From assembly GCF_000336875.1 (NCBI RefSeq), contig NZ_AOJK01000019.1:3474-47214 (forward strand): a stretch of DNA of 43,741 nt. Reading direction: 5' to 3'. The position numbers and the translations under genes are program-made. Source of the DNA: Halorubrum californiense DSM 19288. Lineage in GTDB: Archaea > Halobacteriota > Halobacteria > Halobacteriales > Haloferacaceae. Positions 16,732 through 24,091 of this stretch are shown here, one piece after another (position 1 is the first letter of the stretch; every line of letters begins with the position of its first letter). The notes beneath the pieces were generated by a model. The model ran no database searches, was not told the origin of the DNA, and saw nothing but the letters and a program-made list of their open reading frames with translations.

Positions 16732-17880
16732 TCACGCCGCGATGACTTGGATCGGCACGAGGAGGAAACAGAGCGCGCCGACGGCGAACGTGGCGAGGCC
16801 GACCGCGAGCCGCGGGAGTCCCACCCCTCCCTCGTCGGTCGGGTCCGCCGGGCCGTTGAACGCGATCACCGCCGCGAACACGCCCCAGAACGCCCAGAGC
16901 CCGACCGACTCGTTCAGCCCGAGCCCCCGCCAGAAGTGGAGGTACGCGGCGATCCCGAACAGCGCGCCCGGGACGAGCGCCGCCACCGTCTCCTGTCGCG
17001 GTCCGAGCATCGCCCGGACCATGTGGCCGCCGTCGAGCTGGCCGACCGGGAGGAGGTTCAGGAGGGTGAAGAACATCCCGACCCAGCCGCCGATCACCAC
17101 CGGGTGGGCGGTGAGCCGCGGATCGCCGTAGCTCGTCGGCTGGCCGAGGACGCCGGCGATGAGGTCCAAGAGCGGCGGGTTGTTGAACCGGATCACCGGG
17201 CCGGACGAGTTCGCGAGCTCCGCCGGCACCTGAATCGGGTCCAGCGAGAGGCCGATAACCGTCACGACGACCGTCGCGACCAGCCCCGCGATCGGTCCGG
17301 CGGCGCCGATGTCGAAGAGGACCTTCCGCGAGGGCATCCGCCCGCGGATCCGGATCACCGCGCCGAGCGTGCCGAACGGGAAGATGAAGGGGATGACGTA
17401 CGGGAGCGAAACGGGGACGCCGTGGTAGCGCCCGGCGGCGTAGTGGCCGAGCTCGTGGGTCATCAGGACGCCGAGGACCGCGGCGGTGAACGGCCACGCC
17501 TGAAGCAGCGTCAGCGGGTTCGACTGTATCTCCGCGAGCGGGACGTAGTACCAGCCGTACGCGCCGACGAACAGCGTCGAAAGGAGGGTGGCCGCGAACA
17601 TGGCGACGTTCACCCACGGGATCCCGTCGCGGCCGCGGTCGAACGGCGTCGCGACGACGACGTGGCCGTCGTCGACGACCTCGACGTCGACCTCGTAGCC
17701 CGCCTCGCGGAAGTGCGGGGTCAGCTTCCGCAGCAGCGTCCGCTCCGGGACGTACGACTCGCCGCGGTATCGCACGCGGCCGTCTTCGCGGCGGACCTCG
17801 TCGATCCGGAAGAACGTCCGGAGGGGCTCCGGACGCGGCGCGCCGTCCCCGGCCGCCGCCGCGTCCTCGTGTTCTGGCAT
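16732..17880 (-). CDS. Site-2-type membrane zinc metalloprotease (M50)
   Basis: The 382-residue protein has about 100 soluble N-terminal residues that read like a substrate-binding domain (FFRIDEVRREDGRVRYRGESYVPERTLLRKL). At least six membrane helices follow. HELGH at 142-146 provides the zinc ligands and catalytic Glu, and LLNLLPVGQLDGGH supplies the third ligand Asp, so the site looks complete. Such enzymes cleave within membranes to release regulators or clear proteins. The ATG at 17880 is preferred to a GTG two codons earlier because TTTATACTC is centred 28 bp upstream. It converges with the UbiB-like gene. Confidence 0.92.
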   Translation of the reverse strand: MPEHEDAAAAGDGAPRPEPLRTFFRIDEVRREDGRVRYRGESYVPERTLLRKLTPHFREAGYEVDVEVVDDGHVVVATPFDRGRDGIPWVNVAMFAATLLSTLFVGAYGWYYVPLAEIQSNPLTLLQAWPFTAAVLGVLMTHELGHYAAGRYHGVPVSLPYVIPFIFPFGTLGAVIRIRGRMPSRKVLFDIGAAGPIAGLVATVVVTVIGLSLDPIQVPAELANSSGPVIRFNNPPLLDLIAGVLGQPTSYGDPRLTAHPVVIGGWVGMFFTLLNLLPVGQLDGGHMVRAMLGPRQETVAALVPGALFGIAAYLHFWRGLGLNESVGLWAFWGVFAAVIAFNGPADPTDEGGVGLPRLAVGLATFAVGALCFLLVPIQVIAA

Positions 17881-18084
17881 CGTCACGTCGTAACTGGTCG
17901 GCGAGTATAAACCCCGCGTCGGCGGGGGAGCGAACCGGAAACGGGGGACCGGCCGTCCGCTCGTGTTCGCCGGGCGGACGCGCGTGCGGTCAGAAAAGCG
18001 CGAGTCGGGGACCGGACCGCGGGCGTCAGTGCGGTGCTGTGCGTCGGGGGCGGTGCTGCCGGCGTCGGTCGGCGGAACGGACCG

Positions 18085-18345
18085 TCAGGCGGGCTCGACG
18101 CGCCAGGTCGTCGCGCCCGTGTACGACCACTTCTCGACGGTGAGCTCCGTCGCGGAGTCGCGGAGCTTCACCATCAGGGCGCCGATCTCCTTCGGCGAGA
18201 GGTCGACGTCCTCGGAGATGAACTTCCCTTTGAAGTACATCTCGCCGTCTTGGGCGCGGTCGATCAGGTACTGCTTGAGCCGCTCTTCCTTGCTGCTGTC
18301 GTCGTTCGCGCTCGCGTTCGTGGAGGGGTTCGCTGTCGCGCTCAT
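18085..18345 (-). CDS. Small haloarchaeal protein, DUF7123-like
   Basis: The 86-residue protein from ATG 18345 has a polar Ser/Asn/Ala lead. An alpha/beta domain follows with KEERLKQYLIDRAQDGEMYFKGKF and LSPKEIGALMVKLRDSATELTVEKWSYTGATTWRV. The layout (helices, then a beta hairpin) resembles a winged helix. By memory it matches a family conserved only in haloarchaea (DUF7123). TTTATAA at 18376-18382 precedes the start by about 34 bp. Function is unknown. Confidence 0.65.
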   Translation of the reverse strand: MSATANPSTNASANDDSSKEERLKQYLIDRAQDGEMYFKGKFISEDVDLSPKEIGALMVKLRDSATELTVEKWSYTGATTWRVEPA

Positions 18346-18691
18346 AGTACACCCCACGCTTGCCGACGGAGGGTGTTATAAAGGTGACACCGTTGGGCGA
18401 CGTTCAGGGGGTTTCAGGGCGTTTCACCGAACCCGCCTGGATAAAACGTGTCTGACGGACTCTTTACAACGGTTCTAAAACGGCGCAGGAATTTTATAAT
18501 CTGTTTTGAGGGAGTTTTTGTCGCTGACCACTCGGTAAGCGAGTCACCCGCCGTCGCCGCGTTTGCCCGACAACTACCAGCAAAATAATCCGCGTAAATC
18601 CGTCTCGGAGCGGCCGCGCGCTCCTCGCGCGGTCGTCTCGCGGGAGGTTCTCGGCCGCGCTCCGGTTCTCGGAACCGTCCCCGACGCCCGC
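18346..18691. other. Intergenic region with AT-rich patch and folded GC element
   Basis: These 346 bases have no convincing gene. They contain the promoter of the DUF7123-like gene and an AT-rich stretch around 18470-18520 (with AATTTTATAATCTG, promoter-like on the plus strand). There is a small hairpin ACTCG/CGAGT near 18530-18545, and a strongly foldable GC-rich segment at 18605-18676. Confidence 0.5.
18605..18676. repeat. GC-rich cruciform-like element
   Basis: CCGCGCG (18614-18620) pairs with CGCGCGG (18626-18632) around CTCCT. CGGAGC (18606-18611) pairs with GCTCCG (18659-18664) outside it. GGTTC-TCG-GAACC follows immediately. It lies just past the moaE stop, so it could help terminate that minus-strand gene, but no T-run accompanies it. 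Confidence 0.4.
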
Positions 18692-19564
18692 TCAGTCGCG
18701 CCGGTGGACCCAGAACGTCTCCGACTCCGTCGCCTCCTTCTTGAATATCGGCACCTCGTCTTTCAGCCGGTCGATCCCGTCCTCGACCGTCCGGAACGCC
18801 TCCCGGCGGTGCCCGGCGAGGACGACGACGAACACGATGTCCTCTCCGGCCTCAATCACGCCCGTGCGGTGGTACATCCGCACGTCGAAGACGCCGTCGC
18901 GCTCCGCGAGTTCGTCGGCGATGTCGTCCATCCGCGCCTCGGCGACCCCTTCGTACTTCTCGAACGCGAGGTGCGTCGTCCGGTCGTCGCCCGGGGCCTC
19001 GCGGGCGCGCACGCGTCCGGTGAACGTAGCGATCGCGCCCGACCGCTCCGCGTCCGCCGAGGCCTCGACGCGCCGCACGAGCGTCTCGCGGGTGATCCAC
19101 GGCTCCGCGTCGTCGAGGTCGTCGACGAGCGCGTCGAGGTCGAGCCCGTCCGGGCGCTCCGCGGTCGCGAGGACCGTCCCCGGCACGCCCTCGGGGCCCG
19201 GATCGGGGCCGAGGAGGACCGCGGGCACGCGCAGCCGCGACTCGTCGACCGCCAGCAGGTAGTCGTGGTCGGGGGCGAGCCCGTCGAGCAGGTCGTCGAA
19301 CCCGTCGATCGTCCCGCGGCCGCTCCAGTTCCCGTCCGCGTCGAATGAAATCTCGGTGTCGATCGCCGGACGCTGCGCCGGGTCGGCGACCTCGCCCTCG
19401 ACCGCGCCGCCGTCGGCGGCCCGGTCGCTCCGGTCCGGTCCGCTTCGCTCTCCGCCGGTCGAGTCGTCGCCGCGCTCCACGACGGCGACCCGACCGTCGA
19501 GGCGGTCCGCGAGCCGTCGCGCCAGCGTCGGGGCCCCGTCGCCGACGATCGATATCGGTCGCAT
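18692..19564 (-). CDS. moaE: MobB-like/MoaE fusion, molybdopterin synthase large subunit
   Basis: The 290-residue protein is a fusion. Residues about 150-290 are MoaE: TFTGRVRAREA, LAFEKYEGVAEARM, HRTGVIEAGEDIVFVVVLAGHRREAF and the catalytic-site segment DRLKDEVPIFKKE. MoaE with MoaD converts precursor Z to molybdopterin. The N-terminal half begins MRPISIVGDGAPTLARRLADRL, the position of the MobB GTPase P-loop, but the Gly-Lys-Thr/Ser is absent. This half is therefore a degenerate MobB-like domain with an acidic linker. It is divergent from pyrH. Confidence 0.88.
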   Translation of the reverse strand: MRPISIVGDGAPTLARRLADRLDGRVAVVERGDDSTGGERSGPDRSDRAADGGAVEGEVADPAQRPAIDTEISFDADGNWSGRGTIDGFDDLLDGLAPDHDYLLAVDESRLRVPAVLLGPDPGPEGVPGTVLATAERPDGLDLDALVDDLDDAEPWITRETLVRRVEASADAERSGAIATFTGRVRAREAPGDDRTTHLAFEKYEGVAEARMDDIADELAERDGVFDVRMYHRTGVIEAGEDIVFVVVLAGHRREAFRTVEDGIDRLKDEVPIFKKEATESETFWVHRRD

Positions 19565-19695
19565 ACCCGAGAGCGGGCCGCGACCGGCTTAGGCGTTTCC
19601 CGGTCAACCCGCTGCTCCGGCTCACCCCCCGTCTCCGGTCCCGCGGCGTCCGGGCTTGGCAATCCTTAAGACCGCGACAGGGGTACTCGTCGCCA

Positions 19696-20415
19696 ATGAG
19701 AGTCGTCGTTTCTGTCGGCGGGAGCGTGCTCGCGCCGGACCTCGACCCCGAGCGCGTGGCCGCGTACGCCGAGGCGATCGAACGGCTGGTCGCCGAGGGC
19801 TGCGAGGTCGGAGTCGTCGTCGGCGGCGGCGGTGTCGCCCGCGAGTACATCCGGACGGCCCGCGAGATCGGGGCCAACGAGGTCGAACTCGATCGGCTCG
19901 GCATCGGGACGACCCGGCTCAACGCCCGGCTGCTGATCGCCGCGCTCGGGGACCGCGCCAACCTCGCGCCCGCGACCGACTACGAGGAGGCGGGCGCCGC
20001 CCTCCGCCGCGGCGAGGCAGCGGTGATGGGCGGCGTGACGCCGGGACAGACGACCGACGCGGTCGCCGCCGCGTTCGCCGAGTCGGTCGACGCCGACCTG
20101 CTCGTGTTCGCCACGAACGCCGACGGCGTGTACGACGCCGACCCCAACGCCGACCCCGACGCGACCCAGTTCGCGTCGCTGTCGCCGGCCGAACTCGTCG
20201 ACGTCGTCGTCCCGATGAGCCGCGACGCGGGCGCGTCCGCGCCCGTCGACCTGTTCGCGGCGAAACTGATCGACCGGGCCGGGCTCCGGTCGATCGTCCT
20301 CGACGGGACCGACCCGACCGCCGTCGTCGACGCCGTGTCGCGCGGCGACCACACGGGGACCGACATCGTCCCCGTCGAGGGTGAGGAACCGGACTACTGG
20401 ACGGAGGAGCGATGA
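19696..20415 (+). CDS. pyrH: UMP kinase
   Basis: The 239-residue protein phosphorylates UMP to UDP. It has the amino acid kinase fold: MRVVVSVGGSVLAPDLDPERV, VVVGGGGVAREYIRTAREIGANEVELDRLGIGTTRLNARLL, GGVTPGQTTDAVAAAFAE and FATNADGVYDADPN. It is of archaeal length. The ATG at 19696 has CTTAAG centred about 28 bp upstream; an earlier in-frame ORF start is an overlap artefact with moaE. Its stop overlaps the lysS ATG (ATGA), so the two genes are coupled. Confidence 0.95.
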   Translation: MRVVVSVGGSVLAPDLDPERVAAYAEAIERLVAEGCEVGVVVGGGGVAREYIRTAREIGANEVELDRLGIGTTRLNARLLIAALGDRANLAPATDYEEAGAALRRGEAAVMGGVTPGQTTDAVAAAFAESVDADLLVFATNADGVYDADPNADPDATQFASLSPAELVDVVVPMSRDAGASAPVDLFAAKLIDRAGLRSIVLDGTDPTAVVDAVSRGDHTGTDIVPVEGEEPDYWTEER

Positions 20416-22142
20416 GCGCGGACGACGCGTCCGCCGCCCCCGACGACTCCCCGCACATCCTCTCCGAGCAGACCGCGCCCGACGACGGGGAGGCCGGCGA
20501 CGGGGAGGACCCGGCCGAGGAGTCCGCGGAGGCGTTCCACGCCTTCTGGGCCGACGTCGTCGCGGACGAGATCGAGGCCCGAGACCCCGACGAGCCGATC
20601 GTGATCAAGGGCGGCGTCTCCCCCTCGGGGGTCGCCCACCTCGGCAACTTCAACGAGATCATGCGCGGCTACTTCGTCGCCGAGGTGCTCCGCGACCGCG
20701 GCCACGAGGTCCGACAGGTGTTCACCTCCGACGACAGGGACCCGCTGCGGAAGGTGCCGCGGAAGCTGGCGAACGCGGACGGCGACATCGTCGGGCTCGG
20801 CGAGGTCGACGCCGGCGCGCTCGGCCGCAACCTCGGGAAGCCGTACACCGAGATTCCGGACCCGTTCGGCGAGGCCGAGTCGTACGCGGCCCACTTCGCC
20901 GGCCTGCTGAAGGCCGACGCCGACCGCCTGAACGTCCCCGTCGAGATGCTCTCGAACACCGAGCTGTACGCCGACGGGGCGTTCGACGACGCGATCCGGA
21001 CCGTCCTCGGGGACGTCGAGCGCGTCCGCGAGGTGCTCTCGCCGTACCAAGACAAGGTCGACGACGAGTACGTCCCCTTCAACCCGATCTGTTCGGCGTG
21101 CGGGAAGGTCACGGAGACGGTGACGGGAATCGACCTCGAAAGCGAGACCGTCGACTACGTCTGTACCGACATGGACGCCGGCGGCAACACCATCGAGGGG
21201 TGCGGCCACGAGGGCACCGCGACGTTCCGCGAGGGGAAGCTCCCGTGGCGGCTGGAGTGGCCCGCCCAGTGGGGCGTCCTCGGCGTCGACTTCGAGCCGT
21301 TCGGCAAGGACCACGCGGAGGGGTCGTGGCCCTCCGGCGTCGACGTCGCGCGGAACGTCTTCGGCGAGGAGCCGCCCGTCCCGATGGTGTACGAGTGGTT
21401 CACGCTCAACGGCGACGCGTTCTCCTCCTCCGAGGGCAACGTCGTCACGGTCCAGGAGCTGCTGGAGCTGATCGAACCCGAGGTGTTGCGCTACTTCTTC
21501 GCGCTCCACCCGAAGAAGGCCCGCGACCTCGACGTCGAGCGGCTCGACCAGCTGGTCGCCCGCTTCGACCGGTTCGAGCGCGCCTACTTCGGCGAGGTCG
21601 ACGACCCCGACCTCACCGCCTTCGCCGAGCGCGCCTACCCGTTCGTCGTCGGCCGGCCCGACGACCCGCCCACCGAGAAGCCGATCCGGCTCCCGTACAC
21701 GTTCGCGGCGGTCCTCGGGATGGTGGACGACCCCGCCTTCCGCGAGCGGCTCGCCCGCGATGAGGGACACATCCCCGAGGACGCGGACTCCGACGCCGTC
21801 GACGCCGCGCTCGCCCGCGTGGAGCAGGCCCGGAACTGGGCCGAGCGGACGGCCAACGAGTACGACTACCGCCTCCAGACCGACCTCCCCGCGGTCGAGT
21901 TCGACGAGGACGTCGCGGCCGCGCTCGACGACCTCGCCGACTTCGTCGCGGCCGGCCACGACGGGGAGGCGATTCAAGGCGAGATCTACGAGACCGCCCG
22001 CGACCACGGCGTCGAGGTGAGCGAGTTCTTCGCCGCGGGCTACCGCCTCTTCTTCGACGACACGCAGGGCCCGCGGCTCGGGGAGTTCCTCGGCGAACTG
22101 GAGCGCGACTACGTCGTCGACCGGCTCCGACGGGAGGCGTAG
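20412..22142 (+). CDS. lysS: Lysyl-tRNA synthetase, class I
   Basis: The 576-residue enzyme charges tRNA-Lys. It is the class I (archaeal) form, with the HIGH-like HLGN at 76-79 after IVIKGGVSPSGVA and the KMSKS-like FSSSEGNVVTV. A cysteine-rich insertion (FNPICSACGK...CTDMDAGGNTIEGCGHEG) probably binds zinc. About 40 acidic residues precede the catalytic fold. It overlaps pyrH by four bases and abuts the next small gene directly (TAG then ATG). Confidence 0.96.
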   Translation: MSADDASAAPDDSPHILSEQTAPDDGEAGDGEDPAEESAEAFHAFWADVVADEIEARDPDEPIVIKGGVSPSGVAHLGNFNEIMRGYFVAEVLRDRGHEVRQVFTSDDRDPLRKVPRKLANADGDIVGLGEVDAGALGRNLGKPYTEIPDPFGEAESYAAHFAGLLKADADRLNVPVEMLSNTELYADGAFDDAIRTVLGDVERVREVLSPYQDKVDDEYVPFNPICSACGKVTETVTGIDLESETVDYVCTDMDAGGNTIEGCGHEGTATFREGKLPWRLEWPAQWGVLGVDFEPFGKDHAEGSWPSGVDVARNVFGEEPPVPMVYEWFTLNGDAFSSSEGNVVTVQELLELIEPEVLRYFFALHPKKARDLDVERLDQLVARFDRFERAYFGEVDDPDLTAFAERAYPFVVGRPDDPPTEKPIRLPYTFAAVLGMVDDPAFRERLARDEGHIPEDADSDAVDAALARVEQARNWAERTANEYDYRLQTDLPAVEFDEDVAAALDDLADFVAAGHDGEAIQGEIYETARDHGVEVSEFFAAGYRLFFDDTQGPRLGEFLGELERDYVVDRLRREA

Positions 22143-22454
22143 ATGCCCGACGACCGCTCGCTCGACGACTTCGCCGGTGACGAAGACACGAATTCCGGCG
22201 CTGCCGCGGACACCGCGGACGACGGCACAGATGGCGTTGACGGCGATGACGCCGCCGACTCCTCCCCGGACGACGCGGACTCGGATGCCCCGAGCGATCC
22301 GAACGACGCCGTCGACCCGGCCGACGTCGACCAAGCGGTCGCCACCTCGACATGGCACGCCGACGGCGCGGCGTGCGACCGCTGCGGCGAGTCCGTCGAC
22401 CGCCGCTGGCGCGACGACGACGCCCTCGTCTGCGCCGACTGCGCGTCGTGGTGA
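22143..22454 (+). CDS. Small acidic zinc-ribbon protein
   Basis: Of 103 residues, the first 65 or so are Asp/Ala/Ser-rich and probably disordered. The C-terminal 35 hold two CxxC pairs (CDRCGE and CADC) of a zinc ribbon, ending ALVCADCASW. It starts on the base after the lysS stop, so it is in the pyrH-lysS operon. I believe it is a haloarchaeal family seen next to lysS (DUF7573), but the name is from memory. Function is unknown; the linkage suggests translation or tRNA-related work. Confidence 0.7.
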   Translation: MPDDRSLDDFAGDEDTNSGAAADTADDGTDGVDGDDAADSSPDDADSDAPSDPNDAVDPADVDQAVATSTWHADGAACDRCGESVDRRWRDDDALVCADCASW

Positions 22455-22543
22455 CGGCGCGGAACCGGCGGTCAAAACTTAAGCCGTCGGCCGTTGAATT
22501 GTTGCCTACAGAGAAAATTCGCCACGTAATAAATTAAATATAA

Positions 22544-23455
22544 ATGAAATACATTTCGGAGCTACTGTACGGGCGGTCTGCGGCCGCCCTCACGGCGGCG
22601 TACCTCTGTCTCGGAGCGCTGTTCGCGGTCCCGGTCGACCTCGCGGTCGCGTCGGCGAACGGGACCGCGGCGAGGTGGACGCCGACGCGCCTCGTCGGGG
22701 ACTGGCTGCTCGTCGTCGGGTCCGGCGGACTCCTCTACGGCGCGGTCACGCATCACCGGCGGCGGGCGGAGGCCGCCTACCGAGACCTCGAAACCTCCAA
22801 CCAGCAGCTACAGGTGTTGAGCCGGGTGTTCCGGCACAACGTCCGCAACGACCTCAACGTGATTCAGGGGTACACCGACCTGCTGGCCGACCGGATCGAC
22901 GACGAGCGAAGCAGACAGTGCCTGGAGACGATCCGACAGACGACCGACGACGTCGTCGCGATCAGCGAGAAGCTTCGGGTGATCGAGGACGCTTCGCCCG
23001 ATCTCCCGGACGGCCGCGTGAACCTCGTCGACGCCGTCCACGAGGCGGTCGGGGTCGTGGACGCCGACGGCGCCGCGGTCACGGTGGAAACCCCCTCCGA
23101 GGCGTGGATCCGCGCGGACGACTCCGTGGCGTTCCCGATCCGGGAGGTGTTCGAGAACGCGGTCACGCACAACGACGGCGCGACGCGGCGCGTGGCGGCG
23201 ACGATCCGCGAGAACGGGACGACCACCTGTCTGGAGATCACCGACAACGGGCCGGGGATCCCGCCGGACGAGCGAGCGGTGTTACAGGCCGAAGAAGAGA
23301 CACCGCTCTCGCACGCGAGCAGCATCGGGCTGTGGCTCGTCAAGTGGATGTGCGAGACGCAGGGTGGGACCGTCCGGTTCGAGGCGACGGACGACGGCAC
23401 CACGGTCCGGCTCCGGTTCGAGTCCGCGGCGCCGCCGGCTACTCCAGCTCGGTGA
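22544..23455 (+). CDS. Membrane-bound sensor histidine kinase
   Basis: The 303-residue protein has two N-terminal membrane segments (about 10-35 and 48-65) and a short coiled linker. The dimerisation helix carries His98 in VFRHNVRNDLNVIQGY. The ATPase domain shows the N-box ENAVTHN, the G1-box DNGPGIPP and a G2 region SIGLWLVKWM. There is no PAS or receiver domain and no response regulator gene next to it. The first membrane pair encloses only a short external loop, so it may sense the membrane itself. The 50 bp upstream are unusually AT-rich. Its last 17 bases overlap the convergent small gene. Confidence 0.88.
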   Translation: MKYISELLYGRSAAALTAAYLCLGALFAVPVDLAVASANGTAARWTPTRLVGDWLLVVGSGGLLYGAVTHHRRRAEAAYRDLETSNQQLQVLSRVFRHNVRNDLNVIQGYTDLLADRIDDERSRQCLETIRQTTDDVVAISEKLRVIEDASPDLPDGRVNLVDAVHEAVGVVDADGAAVTVETPSEAWIRADDSVAFPIREVFENAVTHNDGATRRVAATIRENGTTTCLEITDNGPGIPPDERAVLQAEEETPLSHASSIGLWLVKWMCETQGGTVRFEATDDGTTVRLRFESAAPPATPAR

Positions 23456-23573
23456 TCGTCACGGCGTACACCGCGCCGCAGTTCCCGCATTCGACGTGGA
23501 CCCCTCGGCTGGTCTCGCCGCGGGTGAACTCGGAGATCTCCTCCGAACACGAGCACTCGAACTGGACTTTCAT
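23439..23573 (-). CDS. 44-residue zinc-finger micro-protein
   Basis: MKVQFECSCSEEISEF followed by VHVECGNCGAVYAV gives two Cys pairs (CSC and CGNC) able to bind one zinc ion. The ATG at 23573 is chosen because a TTTTAAATA box lies about 26 bp upstream and the cysteine core starts at once. The longer open frame to 23651 would run through the promoter. Haloarchaea encode many such one-domain zinc micro-proteins. Its 3' end overlaps the convergent kinase gene by 17 bp. Confidence 0.7.
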   Translation of the reverse strand: MKVQFECSCSEEISEFTRGETSRGVHVECGNCGAVYAVTITELE

Positions 23574-23688
23574 TATCTGTTCTACAAGCTTCTGATATTT
23601 AAAACAAACCGACGCGGAATCAACGGCGAAAACCGGCGATCGCGGTATCACGCCGCACGGTGTCTCCGATCGGGCGACGCGGCCGCCG

Positions 23689-23985
23689 TCAGTCGTCGTC
23701 GACGATCACTTCGACGGGGCCGTCGTCCTCGTCGGCCGCGTCGGGTTCGTCGAAGTCGGCCGCGGCTCCGGACTGCTGCTGCTGGTAGTAGAGCCCGCCG
23801 GCGACCGCGAGGACGATCCACGACCGCCAGCTGGCGAGGTTCAGCGTGTAGCCGATGCCGAACGGCTTCTCGACGAGCATCCCCTTACCGGGCTGCCAGT
23901 ACGACGAAAGCAGGCGCCCGAGGCTCGGGCGCTCGAAGTTGTACGGGATTCCGAGAATCTCTCCCGACGACGGTTTGTCTCCCAT
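23689..23985 (-). CDS. Small membrane-anchored protein, DUF5808-like
   Basis: The 98-residue protein has a conserved-looking soluble part, SGEILGIPYNFERPSLGRLLSSYWQPGKGMLVEKPFGIGYTLNLAS. One membrane segment (WIVLAVAGGLYY), a QQQQ stretch and a very acidic tail follow. The GxPYNFxRP block recalls DUF5808, a call from memory. ATG 23985 has a GATTTATGG box about 30 bp upstream; the longer open frame to 24144 is unlikely. Function is unknown. Confidence 0.6.
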   Translation of the reverse strand: MGDKPSSGEILGIPYNFERPSLGRLLSSYWQPGKGMLVEKPFGIGYTLNLASWRSWIVLAVAGGLYYQQQQSGAAADFDEPDAADEDDGPVEVIVDDD

Positions 23986-24091
23986 GCCAGTCACTCTGTC
24001 CGCTGGCACCATAAATCGTGGCGCCATCGGACGCCGACCGCAGCGGGGAGCGCGGCCGTGCTGACGCCGCGGCCGGCGGCTCCGGACGCCT

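Noticed and set aside
18470..18600. tRNA or other stable RNA gene in the spacer before moaE
   Set aside because: No acceptor stem with a T-arm GTTCRANNC at proper spacing could be drawn; only a short ACTCG/CGAGT hairpin exists.
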